DNA of 13,551 nucleotides from Rhodothermota bacterium (GTDB lineage: Bacteria; Hydrogenedentota; Hydrogenedentia; Hydrogenedentales; GCA-2746185): the NCBI GenBank assembly GCA_009885415.1, contig VFKU01000894.1, positions 1 through 13,551 of the forward strand. The letters run 5' to 3'. Below are positions 1 through 5,662 of the stretch, piece after piece (positions within the stretch are counted from its first letter, which is position 1; every line of letters begins with the position of its first letter). The translations under genes were made by a program, and so were the position numbers. Under the pieces are notes generated by a model that saw only the letters and a list, made by a program, of their open reading frames with translations, had not been told where the DNA came from and ran no database searches.

Positions 1-948
1 ACCTGCCCCGGCTGCGAGGAAGTCATTCTCATCGAAGGCAGCACTACAGACACGCAGATCCGGCCCGCCATGCGAGACAAACGACTCATCGATCTCGTCG
101 CCCCCGGCTCTGTCATGCGTCGTATCTTCGATGGCCTCGATCAGTCGATCGATCTTCTACCCACCCTGCCGGAACCGCCGCAGCGCGTCATCCAGGCGGC
201 GCATGATCCCATGACCACGTGCGGCGATCTCGCTGCGCTGATCAACCGAGATGCGATGATGACGCTGCGTATTCTCAATCTCGCCAACAGCGTTGCAGCG
301 GAAAGCCGTTCGGGCATCACCGATACGCAATACGCCTGCGCCCGCCTCGGAACGCGCAGCGTAGTCAACGTCGCCTATGTCTTCGCGCACGCCCGCCTCT
401 ACCAACAGGCCATTCCCGCCTTTCGCGAGCTCATGCAACATCACTGGCGCCACTCCGTCGCCACGGCGCGTCTCACCGAGGTCCTTGCGCCCTCCTTCGG
501 CGTACCCCTCTCCTCATCGCTGTTTCTCATGGGACTCATCCACGACATCGGCAAACCGATTCTTCTCCACGCGATCACCGCACAACGCAAAGGACAAGTC
601 GGCCGGCTCAAAGAAGACTGGGACCTGTTGCTAGATACGCTGGACACCTTCGCCCCCTACGCCGGACTGCGCGTTATTCGGAAATGGGGCCTGCCTGTGG
701 AAATGGGTTTCGCGGCCTTCTATTCGGCAGACCCGGGTGCGGCCCCCGCCGCCTACTGCCGCCATGTGCAGATGATCGCCCTCGCCAGCGCCGTCGCCGA
801 GCAGTGCGGCTACGGCGTCATCGGCCGGACCCCGGCGGACCCCTATGCTCTCCGCGAGAAGTTTGCGCCGCAATTGATGGCCGACCAGCTCGACATCATT
901 CTGGAAACGGCCGGATATCTGATCGCGCCCTACCTCGATCTCGCCTGA
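1..948 (+). CDS. HDOD-domain signalling protein, 5'-truncated by window edge
   Basis: HDOD domains are HD-hydrolase relatives that act mostly as protein-interaction or signalling modules in bacteria. Numbering from the first in-frame ATG at 70, the domain begins near residue 30 (LPTLPEPPQRV). It contains the helix with LRILNLANS (66-74), the GTRSVVNVAY segment (94-103), WRHSVATA (126-133) and an intact LIHDIGK (156-162). The HD pair itself is therefore present, although many HDOD proteins have lost catalytic residues. The frame is open back to base 1 and encodes TCPGCEEVILIEG before that ATG. There is no GTG or TTG upstream in the window and no Shine-Dalgarno before ATG 70, so I treat the gene as starting outside the window. 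CPGC followed by a beta strand looks like the second knuckle of an N-terminal zinc ribbon (inference). The stop at 946-948 lies 52 bp from the convergent ankyrin gene. Confidence 0.85.
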   Translation, partial: TCPGCEEVILIEGSTTDTQIRPAMRDKRLIDLVAPGSVMRRIFDGLDQSIDLLPTLPEPPQRVIQAAHDPMTTCGDLAALINRDAMMTLRILNLANSVAAESRSGITDTQYACARLGTRSVVNVAYVFAHARLYQQAIPAFRELMQHHWRHSVATARLTEVLAPSFGVPLSSSLFLMGLIHDIGKPILLHAITAQRKGQVGRLKEDWDLLLDTLDTFAPYAGLRVIRKWGLPVEMGFAAFYSADPGAAPAAYCRHVQMIALASAVAEQCGYGVIGRTPADPYALREKFAPQLMADQLDIILETAGYLIAPYLDLA

Positions 949-1000
949 GCGTCGCCGCGACGAAGCAATCTCGCGCTTCGCGCTGCCCGATCGCCAATGG

Positions 1001-1825
1001 TCAGTGCGCCGCCTTCCGCTGCGCCGGCCCGCCTTCAATCGCTTCCTTGAGCACCAACGCGAGGTGGTGGTGCCCCTTGGCCTGCGCCAACTGCCACGGC
1101 AACATGTTGTGGTTGTACCTCTGCTTCAAATTCGCGCCGCTCTTTACCAACAGCTGCGCCGACTCGAAGCGCCCCTCCATCGCGGCGAGCAACAAGGGCG
1201 ACATCCCCGCGGACGTCACCGCGTTCACCTCCGCGCCGCGCTCGATCAAGAGCTTGACCACCTGCGGGTCTTCGGCGCGAATCGCCATCATCAACGGCGT
1301 CACGCCCTCGTGTGTCGCGTGGTTCACCTTCGCGCCAAGTTCGATCAATTCACGCACGAGATCGAGGTGCCCCTTCTCAATCGCCGCAAAGAGCGCCGTG
1401 CGCCCGTGATTGTCTTCTTCGTCCACCGGGACCCCGTGCTCAATCAGCAGCTTCGCGATCGGCCGGTGCCCGCGATACACCGACACCAGGAACGGCGTCG
1501 ATCCCTTCACGTTGTGTGCGGTCGCCTTCGCGCCCGCCGCCAACAACATCTTCACGACCGCCGCGTGCCCCTCCTGCGCCGCCTGGAAAAGCGGCGTGTC
1601 GCCCCGCGGCGTCGCCAGATCCGGGTCCGCGCCCTCGTTCAGCAGCAGCGCCGCCACTTCCCAGCGCCCATACCGCGCCGCGTAATACAACGCCGCACAC
1701 CCCTTCGCGTCCACCCCATCCACCGCCGCACCCTTGCGCAGACGCGACTCCACCGCGCGAAGATCACCCTCCTTCGCAGCCTCGTGGAGCGTCTTGAACA
1801 GGTGCAATCCCAGCAGCATCGGCAT
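1001..1825 (-). CDS. Ankyrin-repeat protein (about eight repeats)
   Basis: The protein is 274 aa and almost entirely ankyrin repeats of about 33 residues, recognisable by TPL, GH/EG, VVKLLI and GA.VN signatures. Repeats begin near residues 9, 41, 74, 107, 140, 173, 206 and 239. The first and last are degenerate caps; the best are 74-106 (GDTPLFQAAQEGH), 140-172 (GRTALFAAIEKGH) and 173-205. No other domain and no convincing signal peptide are visible, so it is probably a cytoplasmic protein-binding scaffold; the partner cannot be told from sequence. The ATG at 1825 is preceded by AGGGG only 4 nt away, and a second in-frame ATG at 1819 would have a better 10-nt spacing, so the start is uncertain by two codons. 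The gene is monocistronic, convergent with the HDOD gene and divergent from the sugar transferase. Confidence 0.9.
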   Translation of the reverse strand: MPMLLGLHLFKTLHEAAKEGDLRAVESRLRKGAAVDGVDAKGCAALYYAARYGRWEVAALLLNEGADPDLATPRGDTPLFQAAQEGHAAVVKMLLAAGAKATAHNVKGSTPFLVSVYRGHRPIAKLLIEHGVPVDEEDNHGRTALFAAIEKGHLDLVRELIELGAKVNHATHEGVTPLMMAIRAEDPQVVKLLIERGAEVNAVTSAGMSPLLLAAMEGRFESAQLLVKSGANLKQRYNHNMLPWQLAQAKGHHHLALVLKEAIEGGPAQRKAAH

Positions 1826-1869
1826 TCAACCCCTGCCGGAAGACGCGAAATCCGCCCTCCGACAAAGTG

Positions 1870-1878
1870 TTTATACCA
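1870..1878 (-). promoter_or_regulatory. Candidate extended -10 promoter of the ankyrin gene
   Basis: Read on the minus strand, this is TGGTATAAA, which matches the TGnTATAAT extended -10 form. Transcription would start near 1863 and give a leader of about 38 nt to the ATG at 1825. No good -35 is visible, as is common for extended -10 promoters. It was found by eye only. Confidence 0.45.
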
Positions 1879-1987
1879 TACAAATCGATAAAATCGCACT
1901 CGTTATCACCCATTCCCGGGCGGCGAAGCGCGAGAATCGAATGATTCAAAGAGTCCGCGTTCACTCCGCGCGAACCCTATCGTGGTT

Positions 1988-1996
1988 TGGTATGAT
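1988..1996 (+). promoter_or_regulatory. Candidate extended -10 promoter of the sugar transferase operon
   Basis: TGGTATGAT matches TGnTATAAT at eight of nine positions, counting n as a match. The expected transcription start is near 2003. The leader would then hold AGGA (2010-2013) and reach the GTG at 2022. No clear -35 is present. It resembles the TGGTATAAA box on the opposite strand of the same intergenic region. Confidence 0.45.
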
Positions 1997-2021
1997 TCGG
2001 CGGACTTCTAGGATACCGGCA

Positions 2022-3488
2022 GTGACGCGCAGCACCCGCTACCTCATACGAATCGCTCCCTTGCTGCTGCTCGACATGCTGGTGGCCAGCGGCGGATTTC
2101 TGGCCGCCTACTTCCTGCGCATCCGGCCGCCGCTCGAAAGCGTCGCTGAGACCCTCGAACACCTTCGTGCGAACCCCTGGTTTCAGCCGTATGTGACCCT
2201 CATTGTTGCGGCGCCGTTTGTCCGTGTGTTCACCTATAACCTCTTCGGCGTGTATGACGAGCGAATGCTGAATCGCCAGACTGCGCGCAACCTTATCAAC
2301 ATAAGCAAGGCGGTGACGGTCGGCTCGATTGTGCTGATCGTGCTGTCGTTCCTGTATCGCGGCTTGGTGTCCTTTCCGGAGTTCAATTATTCGCGTTCTG
2401 TTTTCGCCGTCGATTGGCTGATCAATCTGGTGCTCGTCGCCGCGGTGCACTCGGCCTTCGCTGCGCTGCGGAACGAAATGCTCCGGCGCGGGATCGGTTT
2501 TCGGCAGGTGGCGGTGCAGGGCGTCGGCGAGGGCGCGTACTCGCTGATGACGGAGATGGACGGTTACCCGGATCGCGCGTATCGCATCGCCGGCTACATC
2601 GCCGATGAACTGCCCGCGAGCGCGCCGGTCGTCCACGCGGCGAGGTTCAAATTTCTCGGCCCGCCGTCGAAAATCCTCGACATCATCAATGAGCACCGCA
2701 TTGACGAAGTGGTGGTGACCAATGCCTCGAGCCTCGGCTCGGACCTGATGACCTTCGTGGGCGAATGCCACAAGCGCGACGTGGTGGTGAAGCTCTCGCT
2801 GGATTTCTACGGCATCCTCATGCAGGGCCGCCGCCTCGAAGACATGGCCGGCCAGCCCGTCATCCAGGTCAACGAAATCGCCATCGAAGGCTTCGCGAAG
2901 TACCTCAAGCGCGTCGAGGACATCGTCGTCTCGCTCGCCATGCTCACGATCACGCTTCCCTTGTGGATGCTCCTCGCATTCCTCATCAAACGCGAAAGCC
3001 CCGGGCCTGCGTTTTTCCAGCAGCGGCGCGTCGGCAAGCACGGCCGCACCTTCACCATGTACAAGTTCCGCTCGATGTACCCCGGCGCCGAGGCGGACCT
3101 CGCCAGCGTCCAGGCGCTCAACGAGGCCGACGGGCATATTTTCAAACTGGAGAACGATCCGCGCGTGACGCAGATTGGAAAATTCCTCCGCCGCTCCTGC
3201 CTCGATGAGTTGCCGCAGTTCGTCAACGTGCTGCGCGGCGAGATGAGCATTGTGGGCCCGCGGCCGCCGCTCCCCGAAGAGACGATCAAGTATTCCGATC
3301 AGCACATGCGCCGCCTCACCACCACGCCGGGCATCACCGGCCTGTGGCAGGTCAACCGCGGCCACCGCTACTCCTTCGATGAAGTCCTCGCCTGGGACAC
3401 GTACTACATCGAGAACTGGTCGCTCTGGCTCGATATCAAAATAATGGTCAAGACGCTATGGGTGATCTTCGCCGGCCGCGGCACGTGA
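2022..3488 (+). CDS. Polyprenyl-phosphate sugar-1-phosphate transferase (WcaJ/exopolysaccharide type)
   Basis: A membrane enzyme that moves a sugar-1-phosphate from a nucleotide sugar to polyprenyl phosphate, the first step of exopolysaccharide or O-glycan repeat assembly. From the GTG at 2022 it is 488 aa, close to the usual size of about 460-490. Hydrophobic helices lie near 11-32, 54-70, 98-112 and 125-148. A CoA-binding-like region (about 155-260) follows, and the catalytic domain starts at KRVEDIVVS (296-304) with a membrane helix near 300-322. Family motifs are SPGPAFFQQRRVG (326-338), MYKFRSM (346-352), DPRVTQIGKFLR (379-390), LDELPQ (394-399), MSIVGPRPPLP (408-418) and PGITGLWQV (436-444). 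GTG 2022 is preferred because AGGA lies 8 nt upstream and a promoter-like TATGAT covers the alternative ATG at 1992. ATG 1941 remains possible. The donor sugar cannot be read from sequence. The stop overlaps the next gene. Confidence 0.92.
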   Translation: MTRSTRYLIRIAPLLLLDMLVASGGFLAAYFLRIRPPLESVAETLEHLRANPWFQPYVTLIVAAPFVRVFTYNLFGVYDERMLNRQTARNLINISKAVTVGSIVLIVLSFLYRGLVSFPEFNYSRSVFAVDWLINLVLVAAVHSAFAALRNEMLRRGIGFRQVAVQGVGEGAYSLMTEMDGYPDRAYRIAGYIADELPASAPVVHAARFKFLGPPSKILDIINEHRIDEVVVTNASSLGSDLMTFVGECHKRDVVVKLSLDFYGILMQGRRLEDMAGQPVIQVNEIAIEGFAKYLKRVEDIVVSLAMLTITLPLWMLLAFLIKRESPGPAFFQQRRVGKHGRTFTMYKFRSMYPGAEADLASVQALNEADGHIFKLENDPRVTQIGKFLRRSCLDELPQFVNVLRGEMSIVGPRPPLPEETIKYSDQHMRRLTTTPGITGLWQVNRGHRYSFDEVLAWDTYYIENWSLWLDIKIMVKTLWVIFAGRGT

Positions 3489-4294
3489 AGCCCGCCGTAT
3501 CCATGCCGCTGCGCATCGCCCTGAGCGCCCTGCTCGTCGCCGGCCTCGCCGCGCAACTTCTCTTCGGCGCGCGCGCGCTTTTCGCCGCCTTCTACACCGC
3601 CCGCGGCACCGCGGTACAACTGCACGGGGACCACGAAGGCGCGCGCCAGGACTTTCACCGCGCGAACCGGACGTTGCCCATCGAGGCCGACCGCTTCCGC
3701 CTCGAAGCCGCGGCCACGCGCGAAGCCCTCGGGCCGCAGGCCGCCGCGCCAATCTACACGCAAGCCCTGCGCCTCGCGCCCTATTCGCCGCTTCTGCTGC
3801 TCGCCGCCGCCGAAAATCTGATGGCCATCGATCACGTGGATGCCGCCCGAGAATTACTGGATCGCAGCATCGCGCTCACGCCCGACGATTGGCGCGCGCA
3901 CCACATGCGCGGGCTGGTGTTGATGAAACACGAACGCTACCCGGACGCGGCGCGAGAATTTCGCGCGGCCTCGGAGACGGCCAGTGCGTTTCAACCCGAG
4001 GTGTCCTACCACCTCGCGCGCGCGTTGCACGCCACCGGCGACGACGCCGGCGCCTTGGCCGAAATCGAGCGAGCGCTGGAAGCGCGTCCGCTTTCGCCCG
4101 AATATCACCTGACGCGCGGCGAGATATGGCTTGCGCAAGGCCAATTCCTGGACGCGAGAAATGACTTCTCGTGGGCGGTGGAAAGTTTCCAGCGCCGGGT
4201 GACGCGGGGACAGGTTTCGCCGGACCGCGTGATCGAGGCGCAGGCGCTACTGGCGAAGACGCAGGCCGCGCTCGATGCGCTTCCCGCTCAGTAG
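3485..4294 (+). CDS. Membrane-anchored TPR protein
   Basis: From the GTG at 3485 the protein is 269 aa. One N-terminal hydrophobic helix (about 8-29) acts as a signal anchor. The rest is helical and reads as about six tetratricopeptide-like repeats, with clear ones near 102-134 (ALTPDDW end), 135-168 (YPDAAREFRAAS), 173-205 (GDDAGALAEIERALEARP) and 206-236 (GQFLDARNDFSWAV). TPR proteins of this kind scaffold partners, here probably on the periplasmic face. Its GTG shares bases with the TGA of the sugar transferase (GTGA at 3485-3488), which suggests translational coupling and a shared task in glycan assembly (inference). Other possible starts are ATG 3503 and an upstream ATG at 3458, which would overlap the transferase by 31 bp. 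The specific function is unknown. Confidence 0.8.
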   Translation: MKPAVSMPLRIALSALLVAGLAAQLLFGARALFAAFYTARGTAVQLHGDHEGARQDFHRANRTLPIEADRFRLEAAATREALGPQAAAPIYTQALRLAPYSPLLLLAAAENLMAIDHVDAARELLDRSIALTPDDWRAHHMRGLVLMKHERYPDAAREFRAASETASAFQPEVSYHLARALHATGDDAGALAEIERALEARPLSPEYHLTRGEIWLAQGQFLDARNDFSWAVESFQRRVTRGQVSPDRVIEAQALLAKTQAALDALPAQ

Positions 4295-4623
4295 ACGTGT
4301 TTTTCGAACTCCTGCCCGCAATATAAGCAGCGCCAGTTCCGCGACGAGGCCACGCGATTGCACGCCGGGCATCGCAAGGGCACCGCGGTAATCTTCTTGT
4401 CCTCGACCCCGTCGCGCAAGTCGATCGCCTTCACGCGCTGCTCGAGGTCGCCTTCCGAAAGTTTGGCCGCGTCGCGGACGAGTTCCCAGAGCACGCGATT
4501 CTCCAGCTCGAGCCGGTCCACCCGCCGCTCCAACTCGTCCACCCGCGTCCGCATGAGGTAGTCGATGGTCGGCGGATTGGGAGCCCCCCCGCCCGATGGC
4601 CGATATCCGCTGATCATGCCCAT
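4288..4623 (-). CDS. Small coiled-coil and zinc-ribbon protein, unknown function
   Basis: The protein is 111 aa from the ATG at 4623. That ATG is chosen because GGGAGGG lies 7 nt upstream (4631-4637); an in-frame ATG at 4644 would put this site inside the gene. A flexible Gly/Pro start (PSGGGAPNPPT, 9-19) is followed by a heptad-like helix at about 21-52 (MRTRVDELERRVDRLELENR region). A charged linker then leads to a C-terminal zinc ribbon with Cys85-x2-Cys88 (CPAC) and Cys99-x2-Cys102 (CLYC). The layout suggests a dimerising, zinc-binding adaptor; whether it binds nucleic acid or protein is not evident, and I do not recognise the family. Its 3' end overlaps the end of the TPR gene by 7 bp on the opposite strand. 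Confidence 0.75.
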   Translation of the reverse strand: MGMISGYRPSGGGAPNPPTIDYLMRTRVDELERRVDRLELENRVLWELVRDAAKLSEGDLEQRVKAIDLRDGVEDKKITAVPLRCPACNRVASSRNWRCLYCGQEFEKHVY

Positions 4624-4665
4624 CTGAATTCCCTCCCGCGCCACGCGAATTCTGGGCGTCTCCCA

Positions 4666-4675
4666 ATTGTATAGT
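4666..4675. promoter_or_regulatory. Possible overlapping divergent -10 boxes
   Basis: In this AT-rich patch the minus strand reads TACAAT (4671 to 4666), 43 nt before the zinc-ribbon ATG. The plus strand reads TATAGT (4670-4675), 27 nt before the small membrane gene ATG. Both are near-consensus -10 boxes sharing two bases, so the two genes may compete for polymerase. No convincing -35 is seen on either side. Confidence 0.3.
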
Positions 4676-4701
4676 AGATATCGAATCCGGGAACAAGACC
4701 C

Positions 4702-4911
4702 ATGCGCAAGCGTAGCGAAAAAGTGATGGACATCCTCGCCGATATCCTCGCAAGATTCATCATGGGATTCGCCGGCTCCTTCGCATTTCTGTTTTGTACA
4801 CTGCGCATAGCCTATCGCGTGTACGATTGGAGACCGATCTTTTTATTGGCCGGTGCAGTCGGTTTGCTCTTCGCAATCTTCGGCCTCCGCAAAGGCCCCG
4901 GAGTAATCTAA
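4702..4911 (+). CDS. Small two-helix membrane protein, unknown function
   Basis: A 69-aa protein with a basic start (MRKRSEK), a first hydrophobic helix at about 15-36 and a second at about 44-62, ending in a short RKGPGVI tail. The two helices are separated by RVYDWRP, giving a hairpin-like small inner-membrane protein. The Shine-Dalgarno is poor (GGGAA about 10 nt upstream). An alternative ATG at 4726 would remove the basic start. It is divergent from the zinc-ribbon gene and followed directly by the palindromic element. No family is recognised. The hydrophobicity pattern and the lower GC of the stretch support a real gene, but the short length keeps confidence moderate. Confidence 0.6.
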   Translation: MRKRSEKVMDILADILARFIMGFAGSFAFLFCTLRIAYRVYDWRPIFLLAGAVGLLFAIFGLRKGPGVI

Positions 4912-4927
4912 GAGTTCACGAAGGGGA

Positions 4928-5018
4928 GCCCCAACGGGGCGTTCTACGGTAGCCCAGGGCAGAGCGAAGCGCCGCTCTGGGTCAGCATCGACTGACAAAA
5001 TGAAAGCCCTGAAAGGGC
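4928..5018. repeat. Three-hairpin palindromic intergenic element (REP-like)
   Basis: Three short inverted repeats lie in tandem. The first is GCCCC-AAC-GGGGC (4928-4940). The second is an imperfect longer stem joining CCC 4953-4955 and AGAGCG 4961-4966 with CGCTCTGGG 4973-4981. The third is GCCCT-GAA-AGGGC (5006-5018). From memory, the pattern of CCCCAACGGGG, AGCCCAGGGC and GCCCTGAAAGGGC in this order resembles multi-copy intergenic elements in PVC-type and related environmental genomes. I could not check copy number, and only one copy is in this window. It fills nearly the whole gap before the glycosylase gene, whose Shine-Dalgarno follows 5 nt after the last stem. Confidence 0.6.
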
Positions 5019-5036
5019 GATCTAAAGGTCCTACGC

Positions 5037-5624
5037 GTGCAATCGAAACTCGACACCCTTCTCCGCGAAGTCCGCGCGTGCCGCCTTTGCGAGGCCGAGC
5101 TTCCGCTCGGACCACGACCCCTCCTTCGCGCGCGGAGCTCCGCCCGGCTCCTCATCATCGGCCAGGCGCCCGGCACGCGCGTGCACGAGACGGGCATCCC
5201 CTGGAACGACCCCAGCGGCGATCGCCTGCGCGAGTGGATAGGCGTCGAGCGCAAGACCTTCTACGACGACACGCGCATCGCCATCGTTCCGATGGGTTTT
5301 TGCTATCCCGGGCGCGACGCGCGCGGCGGCGACAAGCCGCCCCGGCCCGAATGCGCGCGCACCTGGCACGCGCGCCTACTCGAAGAACTCCCCGAGATCC
5401 GCCTGACGCTGCTCGTCGGACACTACGCGCAAGGCCGCTACCTCGCCGAGCGCAGGAAGAAAAACCTGACTGAGAGCGTCCGCGCGTGGCGCGAATTTAC
5501 CCCGCGCTATCTGCCGCTGCCGCATCCCTCGTGGCGAAACACGGCCTGGCTCAAGAAGAACCCCTGGTTCGAAGACGACGTCCTGCCGTGCCTGCGCCGA
5601 CGCTTGCGCGAAGTCTTGCGCTAA
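5037..5624 (+). CDS. Uracil-DNA glycosylase superfamily protein, Fe-S type
   Basis: Removes uracil (or a related damaged base) from DNA in base-excision repair. The protein is 195 aa, typical of the compact UDG fold. Visible motifs are the N-terminal CRLC (Cys15, Cys18), the base-binding motif LLIIGQAPGTRVHETG (38-53) and the C-terminal HPS loop (LPHPSWRN, 161-168). Cys89 and Cys106 are separated by 16 residues. The pattern C-x2-C ... C-x16-C matches the four-cysteine 4Fe-4S arrangement known for family 4 UDGs (known spacing x14-17 for the second pair). Motif 1 has Gln after the first Gly instead of the family 4 Glu, so the exact subfamily and substrate are uncertain. The start is GTG 5037 with AAAGG (5024-5028) 8 nt upstream. 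It converges on the DUF4340 gene with 31 bp between the stops. Confidence 0.88.
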   Translation: MQSKLDTLLREVRACRLCEAELPLGPRPLLRARSSARLLIIGQAPGTRVHETGIPWNDPSGDRLREWIGVERKTFYDDTRIAIVPMGFCYPGRDARGGDKPPRPECARTWHARLLEELPEIRLTLLVGHYAQGRYLAERRKKNLTESVRAWREFTPRYLPLPHPSWRNTAWLKKNPWFEDDVLPCLRRRLREVLR

Positions 5625-5633
5625 TGGCCCGCC

Positions 5634-5662
5634 TCGCGCGAAATTTCCGCGAAGCTTATTTT
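5634..5662 (+). terminator. Weak candidate terminator after the glycosylase
   Basis: TCGCG (5634-5638) pairs with CGCGA (5648-5652) around a 9-nt loop, followed by the T-rich TTATTTT (5656-5662). The stem is short and the T tract is interrupted and overlaps the end of the convergent gene, so this is tentative. Confidence 0.25.

Noticed and set aside
949..1000. Possible bidirectional terminator between the HDOD and ankyrin genes
   Set aside because: The 52-bp gap has only very short GC matches and no T tract on either strand.
219..1409. 396-codon plus-strand frame spanning the HDOD gene and the ankyrin gene
   Set aside because: It crosses two well supported genes in other frames or strands and shows low-complexity Arg/Pro/Ser composition.
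1734..2021. N-terminal extension of the sugar transferase back to 1734
   Set aside because: It would run through the ankyrin gene start and both candidate promoters, and encodes a non-homologous Arg/Ser-rich stretch. The GTG at 2022 has a ribosome-binding site and fits the family length.
1977..3365. 462-codon open frame on the minus strand
   Set aside because: It is antisense to the sugar transferase, whose family motifs are unambiguous. The composition (His, Arg, Asp, Glu, Gln in excess) is that of a shadow frame.
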